DNA of 64,000 bases, taken from Formosa sediminum (lineage in GTDB: Bacteria; Bacteroidota; Bacteroidia; Flavobacteriales; Flavobacteriaceae). The stretch is taken from positions 1,736,001 to 1,800,000 of the forward strand of contig NZ_CP041637.1 in NCBI RefSeq assembly GCF_007197735.1, given 5' to 3'. A program made the position numbers and the translations under genes. Under the pieces are notes generated by a model. That model was not told the DNA's origin and ran no database searches. It saw only the letters and a program-made list of their open reading frames with translations. Shown here one piece after another: positions 28,506-37,654 of this stretch; positions within the stretch are counted from its first letter, which is position 1; each line of letters opens with the position of its first letter.

Positions 28506-30317
28506 ATGAATGACTTAAGTAGTACGTTAGATAATAGTACATTTAATAGGCTACGTCGTTTATATATTATTGCATTAGGAGCAATTGCATGCTCCGTTTT
28601 TATAAGTCAGCTTATTGTACGCAATTTTTTGCAAGATCAGCAGGACGACTCTACTGTTATTAATGTTGCCGGTCGTCAACGTATGCTTAGTCAGAAATTA
28701 AGCAAAGAAGTGCTATTAATAGCTAATACTACAGATATTTCTAAACGTTTATTACTAAAAGACACTTTAAATAAAACCATTAAGCGATGGAAAACGGCGC
28801 ATATAGCTTTACAACAGGGCAGTGATAGCTTAAAAGTCTCTGGTACAAACAGCGATAAAATTATTGAAATGTTTTCCCGATTGGAGGTCAAGTTTTTGGC
28901 TATGTATCAAGCGTCTCAGAGCATTATTTCAAAAATAGAACAAAATCCCACAATAGATCAAGCTTTTCTTGAACCTGATGTAAAACAAGTTACTGCTAAC
29001 GAATATCAATTTTTAACAATTATGGATACGATTGTTAATCAATATGATGTAGAAGCTAATGAAAAGGTAAATCTATTACGCAATTGGGAGTTGTTTTTAA
29101 TGGTATTTACACTATTATTATTATTTCTTGAATTTTTATTCATTTTCAAACCTACTGCTAAAATGGTTAAAGAGACCATTACAAGGTTATTGCATTCTGA
29201 ACAAAAAGCTATTAAAGCAGCTTATGAAGCCGATGAGTTAAGAGAAGAAAATGAAAAATCTGTTAAAGAACTCCGAGTACTAAATCAAGCTATGGATAAA
29301 GCCTTGTTGTTTGCAAGAGTAACACCAGAAGGCGCAATTTTACATATAGGAGAAAAATTTTCTAAACTTTTTGAACACTCTAAGTTTAATATTAATATAA
29401 ATTTTTCTGAGTTAATTACTACCGAAAAAAAAGGACAACAGTATATTGATCACATTTTAAAAACCTATTATAAATCGGGATGGCAAGGCGAAATTAAAGC
29501 AACTAAAACCACGGGAGAATTGCTTTGGTTAGAAATGTATATCATTCCAATTTATTCTAAAATTGAAAAATCTGAAATTCTAATTATCGCTTCAGATATT
29601 ACTGAAAAAAAAGAAGCGCAATTAGAAGTCGAATCGTTAACAAAATTGAGTTACGAAGAGAAGATGAATCAACAGAAAATTATTTCTAGTAAAATTATAG
29701 AAAACCAGGAGCAAGAACAAAATCGAATTGCCAAAGATATACACGATGGGATTGGCCAAATGTTAACGGGTTTAAAATATAATTTAGAAAGCGTAAATCT
29801 AAATGATTTAGAAAAGGCGACTACCAAAATAGAATTGCTCAAAAATTTAACCGCCGATATTATTCAAGGTGTTCGTGCAGCTACTTTTAATTTAACACCT
29901 CCAGAATTGAGCGATTATGGTATTGTGCCAGCACTCGCAAAACTTACACAAGAACTTGCAAAACTTACAGGTAAAACTATAGAAATTTATAACCGTAAAA
30001 ATTTTAATAAACGTTTAGATTCTTTAGTAGAAATTAATATCTATCGCATCACTCAAGAAGCAATTAATAATGCCATAAAATATGCCGATTCTACATATAT
30101 TTTAGTTTCTATTTTTCATACAGACACTATGTTAAGTATTACGATTGATGATGATGGTAAAGGATTTGATGTCAATCGTCCTAAAAATATTAAAACTGGA
30201 GTAGGAGGTATGGGAATGACGTTTATGAATGAAAGAATTAATTATATTAACGGTAGGCTGTTTTTAAATTCATCTCCAGAAACAGGTACCCGAATTACAT
30301 TAAATATCCCAATTTAA
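28506..30317 (+). CDS. NarX/NreB-like sensor histidine kinase with nitrate-type P-box
   Basis: The 603-residue membrane kinase has TM1 (about 19-38) and a periplasmic four-helix domain beginning VINVAGRQRMLSQKLS (51-66), the P-box of NarX/PilJ-type sensors that binds nitrate in NarX. TM2 (about 195-214), a coiled linker, a PAS-like domain (about 264-370), HisKA_3 with phospho-acceptor His413 in RIAKDIHDGIGQ, and an HATPase domain with TQEAINNAIKYA and DDDGKGFD follow. It phosphorylates the NarL-type regulator encoded 63 bases downstream. Its place between nirBD and the nitrate transporter supports nitrate or nitrite as the signal. Confidence 0.9.
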   Translation: MNDLSSTLDNSTFNRLRRLYIIALGAIACSVFISQLIVRNFLQDQQDDSTVINVAGRQRMLSQKLSKEVLLIANTTDISKRLLLKDTLNKTIKRWKTAHIALQQGSDSLKVSGTNSDKIIEMFSRLEVKFLAMYQASQSIISKIEQNPTIDQAFLEPDVKQVTANEYQFLTIMDTIVNQYDVEANEKVNLLRNWELFLMVFTLLLLFLEFLFIFKPTAKMVKETITRLLHSEQKAIKAAYEADELREENEKSVKELRVLNQAMDKALLFARVTPEGAILHIGEKFSKLFEHSKFNININFSELITTEKKGQQYIDHILKTYYKSGWQGEIKATKTTGELLWLEMYIIPIYSKIEKSEILIIASDITEKKEAQLEVESLTKLSYEEKMNQQKIISSKIIENQEQEQNRIAKDIHDGIGQMLTGLKYNLESVNLNDLEKATTKIELLKNLTADIIQGVRAATFNLTPPELSDYGIVPALAKLTQELAKLTGKTIEIYNRKNFNKRLDSLVEINIYRITQEAINNAIKYADSTYILVSIFHTDTMLSITIDDDGKGFDVNRPKNIKTGVGGMGMTFMNERINYINGRLFLNSSPETGTRITLNIPI

Positions 30318-30380
30318 TTAGATGTTTTTACTTATTTTTTGGTTATTTTGCTACGTATTAAATAGAATGTTTTTAAGTAT

Positions 30381-31034
30381 ATGATAAATGTAATATTGGC
30401 GGACGATCATATTTTGGTTCGTGATGGAATTAAATCTTTATTAGAAGATCAAGAAGGTGTACATGTTATAGCAGAAGCATCTAATGGGAAAGAAGCTTTA
30501 GAGATTGTAGCTTTAAAACGCCCTGATGTCCTCATTGTAGATATTCGAATGCCTGAAATGAATGGGATAGAAGTGGTCGCCGAATTAAAAAAAAATAATA
30601 TAGCTATAAAAACTTTAGTGCTTTCCATGCACGATTCTGAGGAGTATGTATTAAACGCAATAAACGCAGGAGCAGATGGTTACTTGTTAAAAGGATCTAG
30701 TAAAGAAGAGTTTATGAAAGCCTTACATATGATTGCTAGCGGTGGAAAATATTTTACAGGAGATATATCTTCCATAATAGTGAATAGTATGATGAACAAT
30801 GGAGGACATCTGTCTCAAGCACAAGAAGTCCCAGAACCCACTTTTAAACTAACAAAACGTGAAAAACAAATTTTAGGTTTGGTGTTAGATGGGAAAAGTA
30901 ATAAGGAAATAGCTGAAGATTTAGATGTTAGTAAGCGAACTGCCGAGGTTCATCGGTTCAATTTAATGAAAAAACTTGAAGTGAAAAATTTAATTGAATT
31001 AACTAAAGTAGCTTCTAAGTATAAGTTGGTGTAG
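30381..31034 (+). CDS. NarL/FixJ-family response regulator
   Basis: The 217-residue protein has a receiver domain (1-120) with acidic D8/D9, phospho-acceptor D54 in LIVDIRMPEM, S82 and K104. A LuxR-type helix-turn-helix (about 152-210) reads LTKREKQILGLVLDGKSNKE, then the recognition helix around VSKRTAEVHR. It is the cognate partner of the preceding HisKA_3 kinase. It probably binds the TACTTA-type half-sites found upstream of nirB, narK and moeA; this is inferred from NarL family behaviour and gene context. Confidence 0.92.
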   Translation: MINVILADDHILVRDGIKSLLEDQEGVHVIAEASNGKEALEIVALKRPDVLIVDIRMPEMNGIEVVAELKKNNIAIKTLVLSMHDSEEYVLNAINAGADGYLLKGSSKEEFMKALHMIASGGKYFTGDISSIIVNSMMNNGGHLSQAQEVPEPTFKLTKREKQILGLVLDGKSNKEIAEDLDVSKRTAEVHRFNLMKKLEVKNLIELTKVASKYKLV

Positions 31035-31109
31035 CCTATATCATTATATTATAGCTTTTTAGGTCTAATTTTTAAAGGATTAATAATTTAAGCTTGAAAT
31101 TTTACTATC

Positions 31110-31168
31110 TACGTAATAATTGAAAAATTACGTATATTTTTACGTATAAATTAAGTATTATTACTTAG
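31110..31168 (+). promoter_or_regulatory. NarL-like half-site array upstream of the narK-type gene
   Basis: Five related heptamers lie here: TACGTAA (31110-31116), TTACGTA (31128-31134), TTACGTA (31140-31146), TTAAGTA (31151-31157) and TACTTAG (31162-31168). Centres are 18, 12, 11 and 11 bases apart, close to helical phasing. The last pair is separated by four bases exactly as in the nirB site and is followed by TTTTA (TAGTTTTA, one mismatch from TAnnTTTG). It ends 31 bases before the transporter ATG. Confidence 0.6.
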
Positions 31169-31199
31169 TTTTATGCTGTAAACGTAAAATTCCAATGTT

Positions 31200-32615
31200 A
31201 TGAATTCAACAAAAGCTACTAAATTAGACCTTTTAAATGTTAAAAGTCTACCGATCCGTACATTTTGGATTACCTCTATTGCCTTTTTCTTATGTTTCTT
31301 TGCTTGGTTTGGTATTGTGCCATTTATGCCAGATGTTGTAAAAGATTTAGGTTTAACACCTTCACAAAAGTGGAACTCTATCATACTTGCAGTTTCAGGG
31401 ACTGTATTTGCTCGTTTATTAATTGGTAAATTATGCGATAAATACGGGCCAAGATTATGTTATTCGTGGTTACTAGTGTTGGGAGCAATTCCAGTAATCT
31501 TATTAGGGTTAGTGCAAACACCGCTTCAATTTTTAATCTGTAGATTTTTTATTGGATTTATTGGTGCTTCATTTGTTATTACCCAATTTCATACCTCTAT
31601 CATGTTTGCCCCAAATATTGTGGGTACTGCAAATGCGACTTCTGCGGGATGGGGAAATTTAGGAGGTGGAGCAAATCGTTTAGGTATGCCTTTAATTGCT
31701 GCAGCTGTAGTTGCTTTTGGAGCTGCAGAATCTGAAGCTTGGCGTTACTCTATGGTTGTTGCTGGTGTGGTTTGTTTTCTAATGGGACTTGTATATTACA
31801 ATTTTACACAAGATACTTTACAAGGGAATTACAAGGATTTAAAAGCAACAGGAGAGATGCCGGTAGCTAAAAAAGATGATGTTGGTTTTTTAGAAGCTAT
31901 AAAAGATTATCGTGTTTGGATTTTATTTTTAGTTTATGCAGCGTGTTTTGGAATAGAATTGACGGTGTACGGAACTATGGATGATTATCTTCAAAATACG
32001 TTTCAATTAGAACGTGTTACTGCTGGTAACATTGTATTGTCTTTCGCTTTAATGAATATTTTTGCTCGAACTTTGGGTGGTTTTTTTGGAGATTTATTTG
32101 GGAAATTAAAAGGATTAAGAGGACGCGTTTTATTCTTAGCTACAATTTTAGCCGTAGAAGGAATTGTTTTAGCATTATTCTCTACAGCCACCGGAATTAT
32201 TTTAGGAATAACATTATTAATTTTGTTTAGCTTATCTGTCCAAATGGCTGAAGGTGCTACATTTTCAGTTGTTCCATTTGTGAATTCTAAAGCTATTGGT
32301 TCAATATCTGGAATTGTAGGAGCAGGAGGAAATGTTGGAGCCTTTTTAGCTGCTATTTTATTGAAATCAAAATCTGCTATAGCAGAAAAAGCGGCAATAA
32401 CGGCTACAGAGGGCATGGGTGCCGAAGCGGTTCAGGCTGCACAATCTGCAGCATCATCTGCAGCAGTATCTAGCGGATTTTTACTTATAGGAATTATTGT
32501 AGTTTGTGTTGCAGTAGGCGTACTGGCTATTAAATTCTCTACAGCTACAAACGAAATTGTTGAAAGAGAAATTGAAGAAGATTTAGAAGCCGAAATATTA
32601 ACACAATCTATTTAA
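31200..32615 (+). CDS. narK: NarK/NasA-type nitrate/nitrite MFS transporter
   Basis: The 471-residue major facilitator protein has 12 predicted helices. Both nitrate-signature motifs are visible: GWGNLGGGANRLGMPL (about 150-165, TM5) and SGIVGAGGNVGAFLAAI (about 371-387, TM11). A cytoplasmic loop near 200-235 is charged. An Ala-rich stretch (about 400-425) precedes the last helix and an acidic tail. It would import nitrate (or exchange nitrite) at the inner membrane for the reductases around it. It starts a new transcription unit after the regulator, behind its own operator array. Confidence 0.94.
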   Translation: MNSTKATKLDLLNVKSLPIRTFWITSIAFFLCFFAWFGIVPFMPDVVKDLGLTPSQKWNSIILAVSGTVFARLLIGKLCDKYGPRLCYSWLLVLGAIPVILLGLVQTPLQFLICRFFIGFIGASFVITQFHTSIMFAPNIVGTANATSAGWGNLGGGANRLGMPLIAAAVVAFGAAESEAWRYSMVVAGVVCFLMGLVYYNFTQDTLQGNYKDLKATGEMPVAKKDDVGFLEAIKDYRVWILFLVYAACFGIELTVYGTMDDYLQNTFQLERVTAGNIVLSFALMNIFARTLGGFFGDLFGKLKGLRGRVLFLATILAVEGIVLALFSTATGIILGITLLILFSLSVQMAEGATFSVVPFVNSKAIGSISGIVGAGGNVGAFLAAILLKSKSAIAEKAAITATEGMGAEAVQAAQSAASSAAVSSGFLLIGIIVVCVAVGVLAIKFSTATNEIVEREIEEDLEAEILTQSI

Positions 32616-32684
32616 AAAATAAGTCGTCTTAATAGATAGTTTCATTACTTTTAATTGAATAGCTAATATATTTAAAATCTTATT

Positions 32685-35600
32685 ATGCCTCAAAAAGAAA
32701 TCAAAACAACGTGTTCATACTGTGGTGTTGGCTGTGGTATTATTGTGAAGAAGGACGAATATAATAAGGTTTATGTGGAAGGCGATAAAGATCATCCCGT
32801 AAACAGAGGTATGCTATGTTCTAAAGGAATGAATTTACATTATGTTGCTAACGATGTTTCCGATAGGTTACTTTATCCGCAAATGCGATGGAGTAAGTCG
32901 CATCCATTAGAGCGTGTTAGTTGGGATACAGCATTAGATCGTGCAGCAAAAGTGTTTAAATCTATTATACAAAAATATGGTCCAGATAGCGTAGGGTTTT
33001 ATGTGTCTGGCCAATGCTTAACCGAAGAGTATTATCTTGCAAACAAACTAACCAAAGGATTTTTAGGGACAAATAATATAGATACTAATTCTAGATTATG
33101 TATGAGTTCTGCTGTTGTCGGTTATAAAAAAACATTTGGTGAAGATTCGGTGCCTATTTCTTATGCAGATATTGAATTAGCCGATTGTTTTTTAATAACC
33201 GGTGCAAATCCGGCTTGGTGCCATCCTATACTTTTTAGACGCATAGAGCAACACAAAGAAAAACATCCAGATGTAAAAATTTTGGTTGTAGATCCTAGAA
33301 AAACAGATTCTGCAAATTTTGCAGATCTTCATCTTCAAATTTTACCTGGTACAGATGTTATTTTGTATAACGCTATTGGTAGACGTTTAATAGAACGTCG
33401 AATGATTGATAAAAATTTCATCAATTCACATACAGAAAATTTCGAAAAATATAAAAAACAAGTCCTTGCTACCTCTTTAAAAGAGGCCGCTAAATTATGT
33501 GGCATTACCATTGATGAAATTAAAAAAGCAGCACAAATAATAGGGAGTTCTAAAGCGTTTATTAGTATGTGGGCTATGGGCTTAAACCAAAGTGCTATTG
33601 GAACTCATAAAAATTATGCGCTTTTAAATTTATCATTAATTACCGGACAAGTTGGTAAGCCAGGTTCTGGTCCGTTTTCATTAACAGGGCAACCCAATGC
33701 TATGGGTGGGCGAGAAGTAGGCGGAATGGCGAATTTATTAGCAGTTCATAAAGATTTATTTAATGCAACACACCGGCAAGAGGTTGCCGATTTTTGGAAT
33801 GTAGATAAAATTTCAGATAAAGCTGGATATACAGCAACAGAAATGTTTGAAGCGTTAGAATCTGGTAAAATGAAAGCAGTTTGGATTGTTTGTACTAATC
33901 CAATGGTTAGTATGCCCAATGCACATAAGGTTGAAAAAGCTTTAAAACACGCTAAGTTTGTTATTGTTCAGGACATATCTAATAGGTCGGATACCCTAGA
34001 ACATGCCGATATGGTGTTGCCTGCTGCTGCTTGGTTAGAAAAAGAAGGGACGATGACGAATTCTGAACGTCGTATCTCTTATTTACCTAAAGGCATAGAA
34101 GCACCCGGCGAAGCTAAACCCGATGTAGAAATCTTATGTGAATTCGCTCAGAAAATGGGATTCGAAGGGTTTAATTATAATTCGACTGCCGAAATTTATC
34201 AGGAATACTGCGAGATGACCAAAGGTTCTAATATAGATGTATCGGCATTAAATTACGACCGATTAAAAAATGAAGGCACGTTTCAATGGCCGGTTTCAGA
34301 AACAGTAAAAGCAGGCACACCGCGTCTTTTTCAAGATAAAAAATTCTACACACCGTCTCAAAAAGCGATGTTTAATGTGCCTGAATTTGTAAAAAATACA
34401 TCAGACTTACCTGACGAAACTTATCCTTTAATTTTAACTACGGGACGTGTTCGCGATCAATGGCACACCATGACGAAAACGGGAAAAGTATCCCGATTAA
34501 AAACACATTATTCTACACCTGTTTTAGAAATTAGTCAGGTAGACGCCTTCTTAAATAAAATTAAAGATGGCGATGTGGTTGAAGTAACGAGTGCAAAAGG
34601 AGTGGTAAGAGTGCGTGCTAAAGTCACCGATGCTGTTAAAAAAGGAGTAGTGTTTTTACCTATGCATTGGGGAAAACAATTACAAAGTGATTTAAACCGT
34701 ACAAATAATTTAACGCATACCATAGTCGATCCTGTCTCTAAAGAACCGGATTTTAAATATACCCGAGTATCAGTTTCAAAATATAAAAAAGACACAGAAA
34801 AAATAATAGTAATAGGAGCAGGAGCCGCCGCTTTTAGGTTTATTCAAAATTATAGAGAGCATAGCGAAACCGATAAAATTGTTGTGTTTTCTAAAGAACG
34901 TAATCCGTTTTACAATCGGGTACTACTGCCAGAATATATTACTGAAGAACTAACATGGGAACAACTTAAAAAAATTAAAGAAAAAGAGTTAAGCAAGCTT
35001 AAAATAGAGCTATTTTCTAATACTTACATTGTTGAAATAGACCGGGATAATAAATTGGCAACCGATAATCATGGTAATTATCATGCCTACGACAAACTGA
35101 TTTTGGCTACGGGAAGTAGGGCATTTGTTCCTAATGATGTGCAATTAAATTTACCTGGTAGATTTACGTTACGTTCTAAAGACGATGCAGACCGTTTTAA
35201 GGCGTATTTAGATGGAACAAAATTAAAAGCAGAAGACCAACATGTCACTATTGTTGGAGGTGGACTTCTGGGGTTAGAACTGGCGGCAGCTTTAAAACAC
35301 AGAAATGTAAATACCACTATTATTCAACGCGCTTCTAATTTAATGGAGCGGCAATTAGATCCTATTTCATGTAAACTGTTAGCGAAACACGTACAAGAAT
35401 TAGGAATTCAGATTTATTTCTCTAATGAAGTTAGTACTGTTTTTGATGACGAAGACACTAATCATGCTTTAAATATTACGCTAAAAAGTGGAAAAACATT
35501 TAAATCTAATGCCATTGTTTATGCCATTGGTACGCGTCCAAATATAGAAATTGCAAAGGCCAGCGGTATAGCTTGTGGCCGTGGTATAAAAGTGAATCAG

Positions 35601-36209
35601 CATTTACAATCGTCTGATTCTAGTGTTTTTGCCATTGGTGAGATTGCCGAGTTTAATAATAATATTTTAGGAATTACCTCTGCAGCAGAAGAGCAAGCTG
35701 CGATACTTGCTAATTATTTAGCGGGCGATATTAGCAGTGTGTATAAAGGCTCTGTATCTATGAATATTTTAAAATTTAGCGATTTAGATTTGTGTAGTTT
35801 AGGAGATGTATCGGTACCTGAAAATGATAATAGTTATGAAGAAATCATTTTTATGGACATGTCTAAGCGCTACTATAAAAAATGTATTGTTAAAGACGAT
35901 TTATTGGTTGGTGCGGTATTGATGGGAGATAAAAATGAGTTCGCAGAATTTAAAACGCTTATTGAAAGCAAGGTAGAATTGTCTGATAAACGCGATAAAT
36001 TATTACGTGGTGCGTCTAACGATAAACCAATGGTTGGAAAATTAGTCTGTTCTTGTAGTCAGGTTGGCGAAGGAAATATTACTGAAGCGATACAAAATGG
36101 TTGTACAAATTTCACCGAATTATGTAACCAAACAGGAGCAGGATTAGGTTGTGGAAGTTGTAAAACGGAAGTCAAAGAGATATTAAATAATCATAAAGTT
36201 TTAGCATGA
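32685..36209 (+). CDS. One-chain assimilatory nitrate reductase: Mo-bisMGD + FAD/NAD + BFD domains
   Basis: The 1174-residue fusion starts with a [4Fe-4S] site (C10, C13, C17, C45). A NasA/NapA-like molybdopterin oxidoreductase follows, with a probable Mo-ligating C139 in SRLCMSS and a molydopterin-binding C-terminal domain to about 700. A NirB-like FAD/NAD(P)H oxidoreductase module (about 704-1090) has IVIGAGAAAFRF, NPFYNRVLLPEY and VGGGLLGLELA. A BFD-type [2Fe-2S] domain (about 1120-1165) has CSC and CGSC. It would carry electrons from NAD(P)H to nitrate in one polypeptide, in the cytoplasm (no Tat signal). It overlaps the rubredoxin gene by four bases. Confidence 0.92.
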   Translation: MPQKEIKTTCSYCGVGCGIIVKKDEYNKVYVEGDKDHPVNRGMLCSKGMNLHYVANDVSDRLLYPQMRWSKSHPLERVSWDTALDRAAKVFKSIIQKYGPDSVGFYVSGQCLTEEYYLANKLTKGFLGTNNIDTNSRLCMSSAVVGYKKTFGEDSVPISYADIELADCFLITGANPAWCHPILFRRIEQHKEKHPDVKILVVDPRKTDSANFADLHLQILPGTDVILYNAIGRRLIERRMIDKNFINSHTENFEKYKKQVLATSLKEAAKLCGITIDEIKKAAQIIGSSKAFISMWAMGLNQSAIGTHKNYALLNLSLITGQVGKPGSGPFSLTGQPNAMGGREVGGMANLLAVHKDLFNATHRQEVADFWNVDKISDKAGYTATEMFEALESGKMKAVWIVCTNPMVSMPNAHKVEKALKHAKFVIVQDISNRSDTLEHADMVLPAAAWLEKEGTMTNSERRISYLPKGIEAPGEAKPDVEILCEFAQKMGFEGFNYNSTAEIYQEYCEMTKGSNIDVSALNYDRLKNEGTFQWPVSETVKAGTPRLFQDKKFYTPSQKAMFNVPEFVKNTSDLPDETYPLILTTGRVRDQWHTMTKTGKVSRLKTHYSTPVLEISQVDAFLNKIKDGDVVEVTSAKGVVRVRAKVTDAVKKGVVFLPMHWGKQLQSDLNRTNNLTHTIVDPVSKEPDFKYTRVSVSKYKKDTEKIIVIGAGAAAFRFIQNYREHSETDKIVVFSKERNPFYNRVLLPEYITEELTWEQLKKIKEKELSKLKIELFSNTYIVEIDRDNKLATDNHGNYHAYDKLILATGSRAFVPNDVQLNLPGRFTLRSKDDADRFKAYLDGTKLKAEDQHVTIVGGGLLGLELAAALKHRNVNTTIIQRASNLMERQLDPISCKLLAKHVQELGIQIYFSNEVSTVFDDEDTNHALNITLKSGKTFKSNAIVYAIGTRPNIEIAKASGIACGRGIKVNQHLQSSDSSVFAIGEIAEFNNNILGITSAAEEQAAILANYLAGDISSVYKGSVSMNILKFSDLDLCSLGDVSVPENDNSYEEIIFMDMSKRYYKKCIVKDDLLVGAVLMGDKNEFAEFKTLIESKVELSDKRDKLLRGASNDKPMVGKLVCSCSQVGEGNITEAIQNGCTNFTELCNQTGAGLGCGSCKTEVKEILNNHKVLA

Positions 36210-37654
36210 TGAAAGAGTTATCTAGATTAATAGTAAAAGGCGGTGTTTTATCGCCAGGAGAGTTAAAATCGATTTGTTTAACAGCTGAAGGTTTAGGTTT
36301 AGATACAATATCTTTTGGATCGAGGCAAGATATATTAATTTCAGAAAGTGTTGAAACGCAGAAACTAGAAACCATAGATAAACTCCAGGTTGTGCCAGCG
36401 CATGGACAAGGTTCTGTAAATATTGTATCGTCTTATGTGAGTGCAGGAATATTCTCAAGTACATCTTGGTTAACTGGAGAGAAGTATTTATACGTCTTAG
36501 AGCAGTTTAGAACTCACCCGCAGTTAAAAGTAAATATTACCGACCCTAAACAACGTTTGGTGCCCCTTTTTACAGGGCATCTTAATTTTATAGCTTCAGA
36601 ACATGAAGATTATTGGTATTTGTATGTGCGTTTACCAGAGTGGGATGAGGCCGAAGTTTACCCTGCATTAATTTATAGTTGGGATATGGCTAAAATCCAG
36701 ACGACTATTGAAGGGCTTTTACAGGAAGAATTGGAAAGTGTAGAAATGATTTTCGATTTAGTTAGTGATGCTGTCGACACCAATAACAGAACCATAGATA
36801 AGCCACTGCAAGTTCCATTTTATCCATTCCCGTATTATGAAGGGATGAATAGAATTGGTAATGATAAATATTGGTTAGGCTTATATTGGAGAAATAATAA
36901 GTACGATTTAGAGTTCTTAAAGGCCATGTGCGATTTGTGTTCCGATTGTAAAATTGGTAAAATTTCTATTACGCCTTGGAAATCGTTTATAGTAAAAGAT
37001 ATTCCGAACGAATCTAAACTGATTTGGGAAAAGTTTTTAGGAAAATTCGGAATCAATGTTCGTCATTCCATGTTAGAGTTAAATTGGCATTTACCTGTGG
37101 CCAATGAAGAGGCTTTAAAACTTAAAAAGTATTTAGTGTCTAATTTCGACCAAAATGATATAAGTACTTATGGGTTAACATTTGCTATTACTGAAAATGC
37201 CAAGAAAGCAAGTTATTTTACATCAATAGTTATCGAAAAGAATGAGCAACCAAAAGCGTTGTCTGAATTTAAAATTAGAGAGACTTATAACTTGTTATAT
37301 GCAAAAAATTTCGACCCCAACACGAGAGAATATATAACGCATGTACAGGATATAGACCAAGTAGAACTGCCAGGTTTACTTATGGAATTAAGTCAGTTGT
37401 ATTTTGAGCAATTAGGCACAGAGCGCGATGAAGATAAAATAGTTAAATCAGATTCAGAAAGTGAAGATGTTGAGGTATATCAATGTCAGGATTGTTTAAC
37501 TATTTATAATGAAGTTTATGGCGACGCCACGCAAGATATTACGCCTAACACTCCGTTTTCAGAATTACCAGAAACTTATGTGTGTTCGCTTTGCGAAGCG
37601 CCTAAATCTCAATTTATAAAAACCACACATAAGCAATATGTAGGACAAGATTAG
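36206..37654 (+). CDS. Rubredoxin fused to a nitrite/sulfite-reductase-like scaffold lacking siroheme ligands
   Basis: In this 482-residue protein, residues 1-75 resemble the ferredoxin-like half-domain of siroheme reductases (KGGVLSPGELKSICLTAEGL, then ISFGSRQDILI). Residues 100-160 (PQLKVNITDPKQRLVPLFTG) and a second half-domain near 205-345 continue that fold. The C-x5-C and C-x3-C siroheme/[4Fe-4S] ligands are missing. A CDLCSDC cluster occurs at 242-248. The C-terminus is a rubredoxin (YQCQDC at 425-430, VCSLC at 459-463). Coupled by ATGA to the nitrate reductase gene, it is probably its electron carrier or a docking subunit. Rubredoxin is certain; the role is inferred. Confidence 0.82.
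   Translation: MMKELSRLIVKGGVLSPGELKSICLTAEGLGLDTISFGSRQDILISESVETQKLETIDKLQVVPAHGQGSVNIVSSYVSAGIFSSTSWLTGEKYLYVLEQFRTHPQLKVNITDPKQRLVPLFTGHLNFIASEHEDYWYLYVRLPEWDEAEVYPALIYSWDMAKIQTTIEGLLQEELESVEMIFDLVSDAVDTNNRTIDKPLQVPFYPFPYYEGMNRIGNDKYWLGLYWRNNKYDLEFLKAMCDLCSDCKIGKISITPWKSFIVKDIPNESKLIWEKFLGKFGINVRHSMLELNWHLPVANEEALKLKKYLVSNFDQNDISTYGLTFAITENAKKASYFTSIVIEKNEQPKALSEFKIRETYNLLYAKNFDPNTREYITHVQDIDQVELPGLLMELSQLYFEQLGTERDEDKIVKSDSESEDVEVYQCQDCLTIYNEVYGDATQDITPNTPFSELPETYVCSLCEAPKSQFIKTTHKQYVGQD

Noticed and set aside
24931-37654. Reading the nitrate genes as a respiratory (dissimilatory) system
   Set aside because: NirBD, a cytoplasmic NasA-like fusion without Tat signal, and absence of NarGHI or NapAB point to assimilation.
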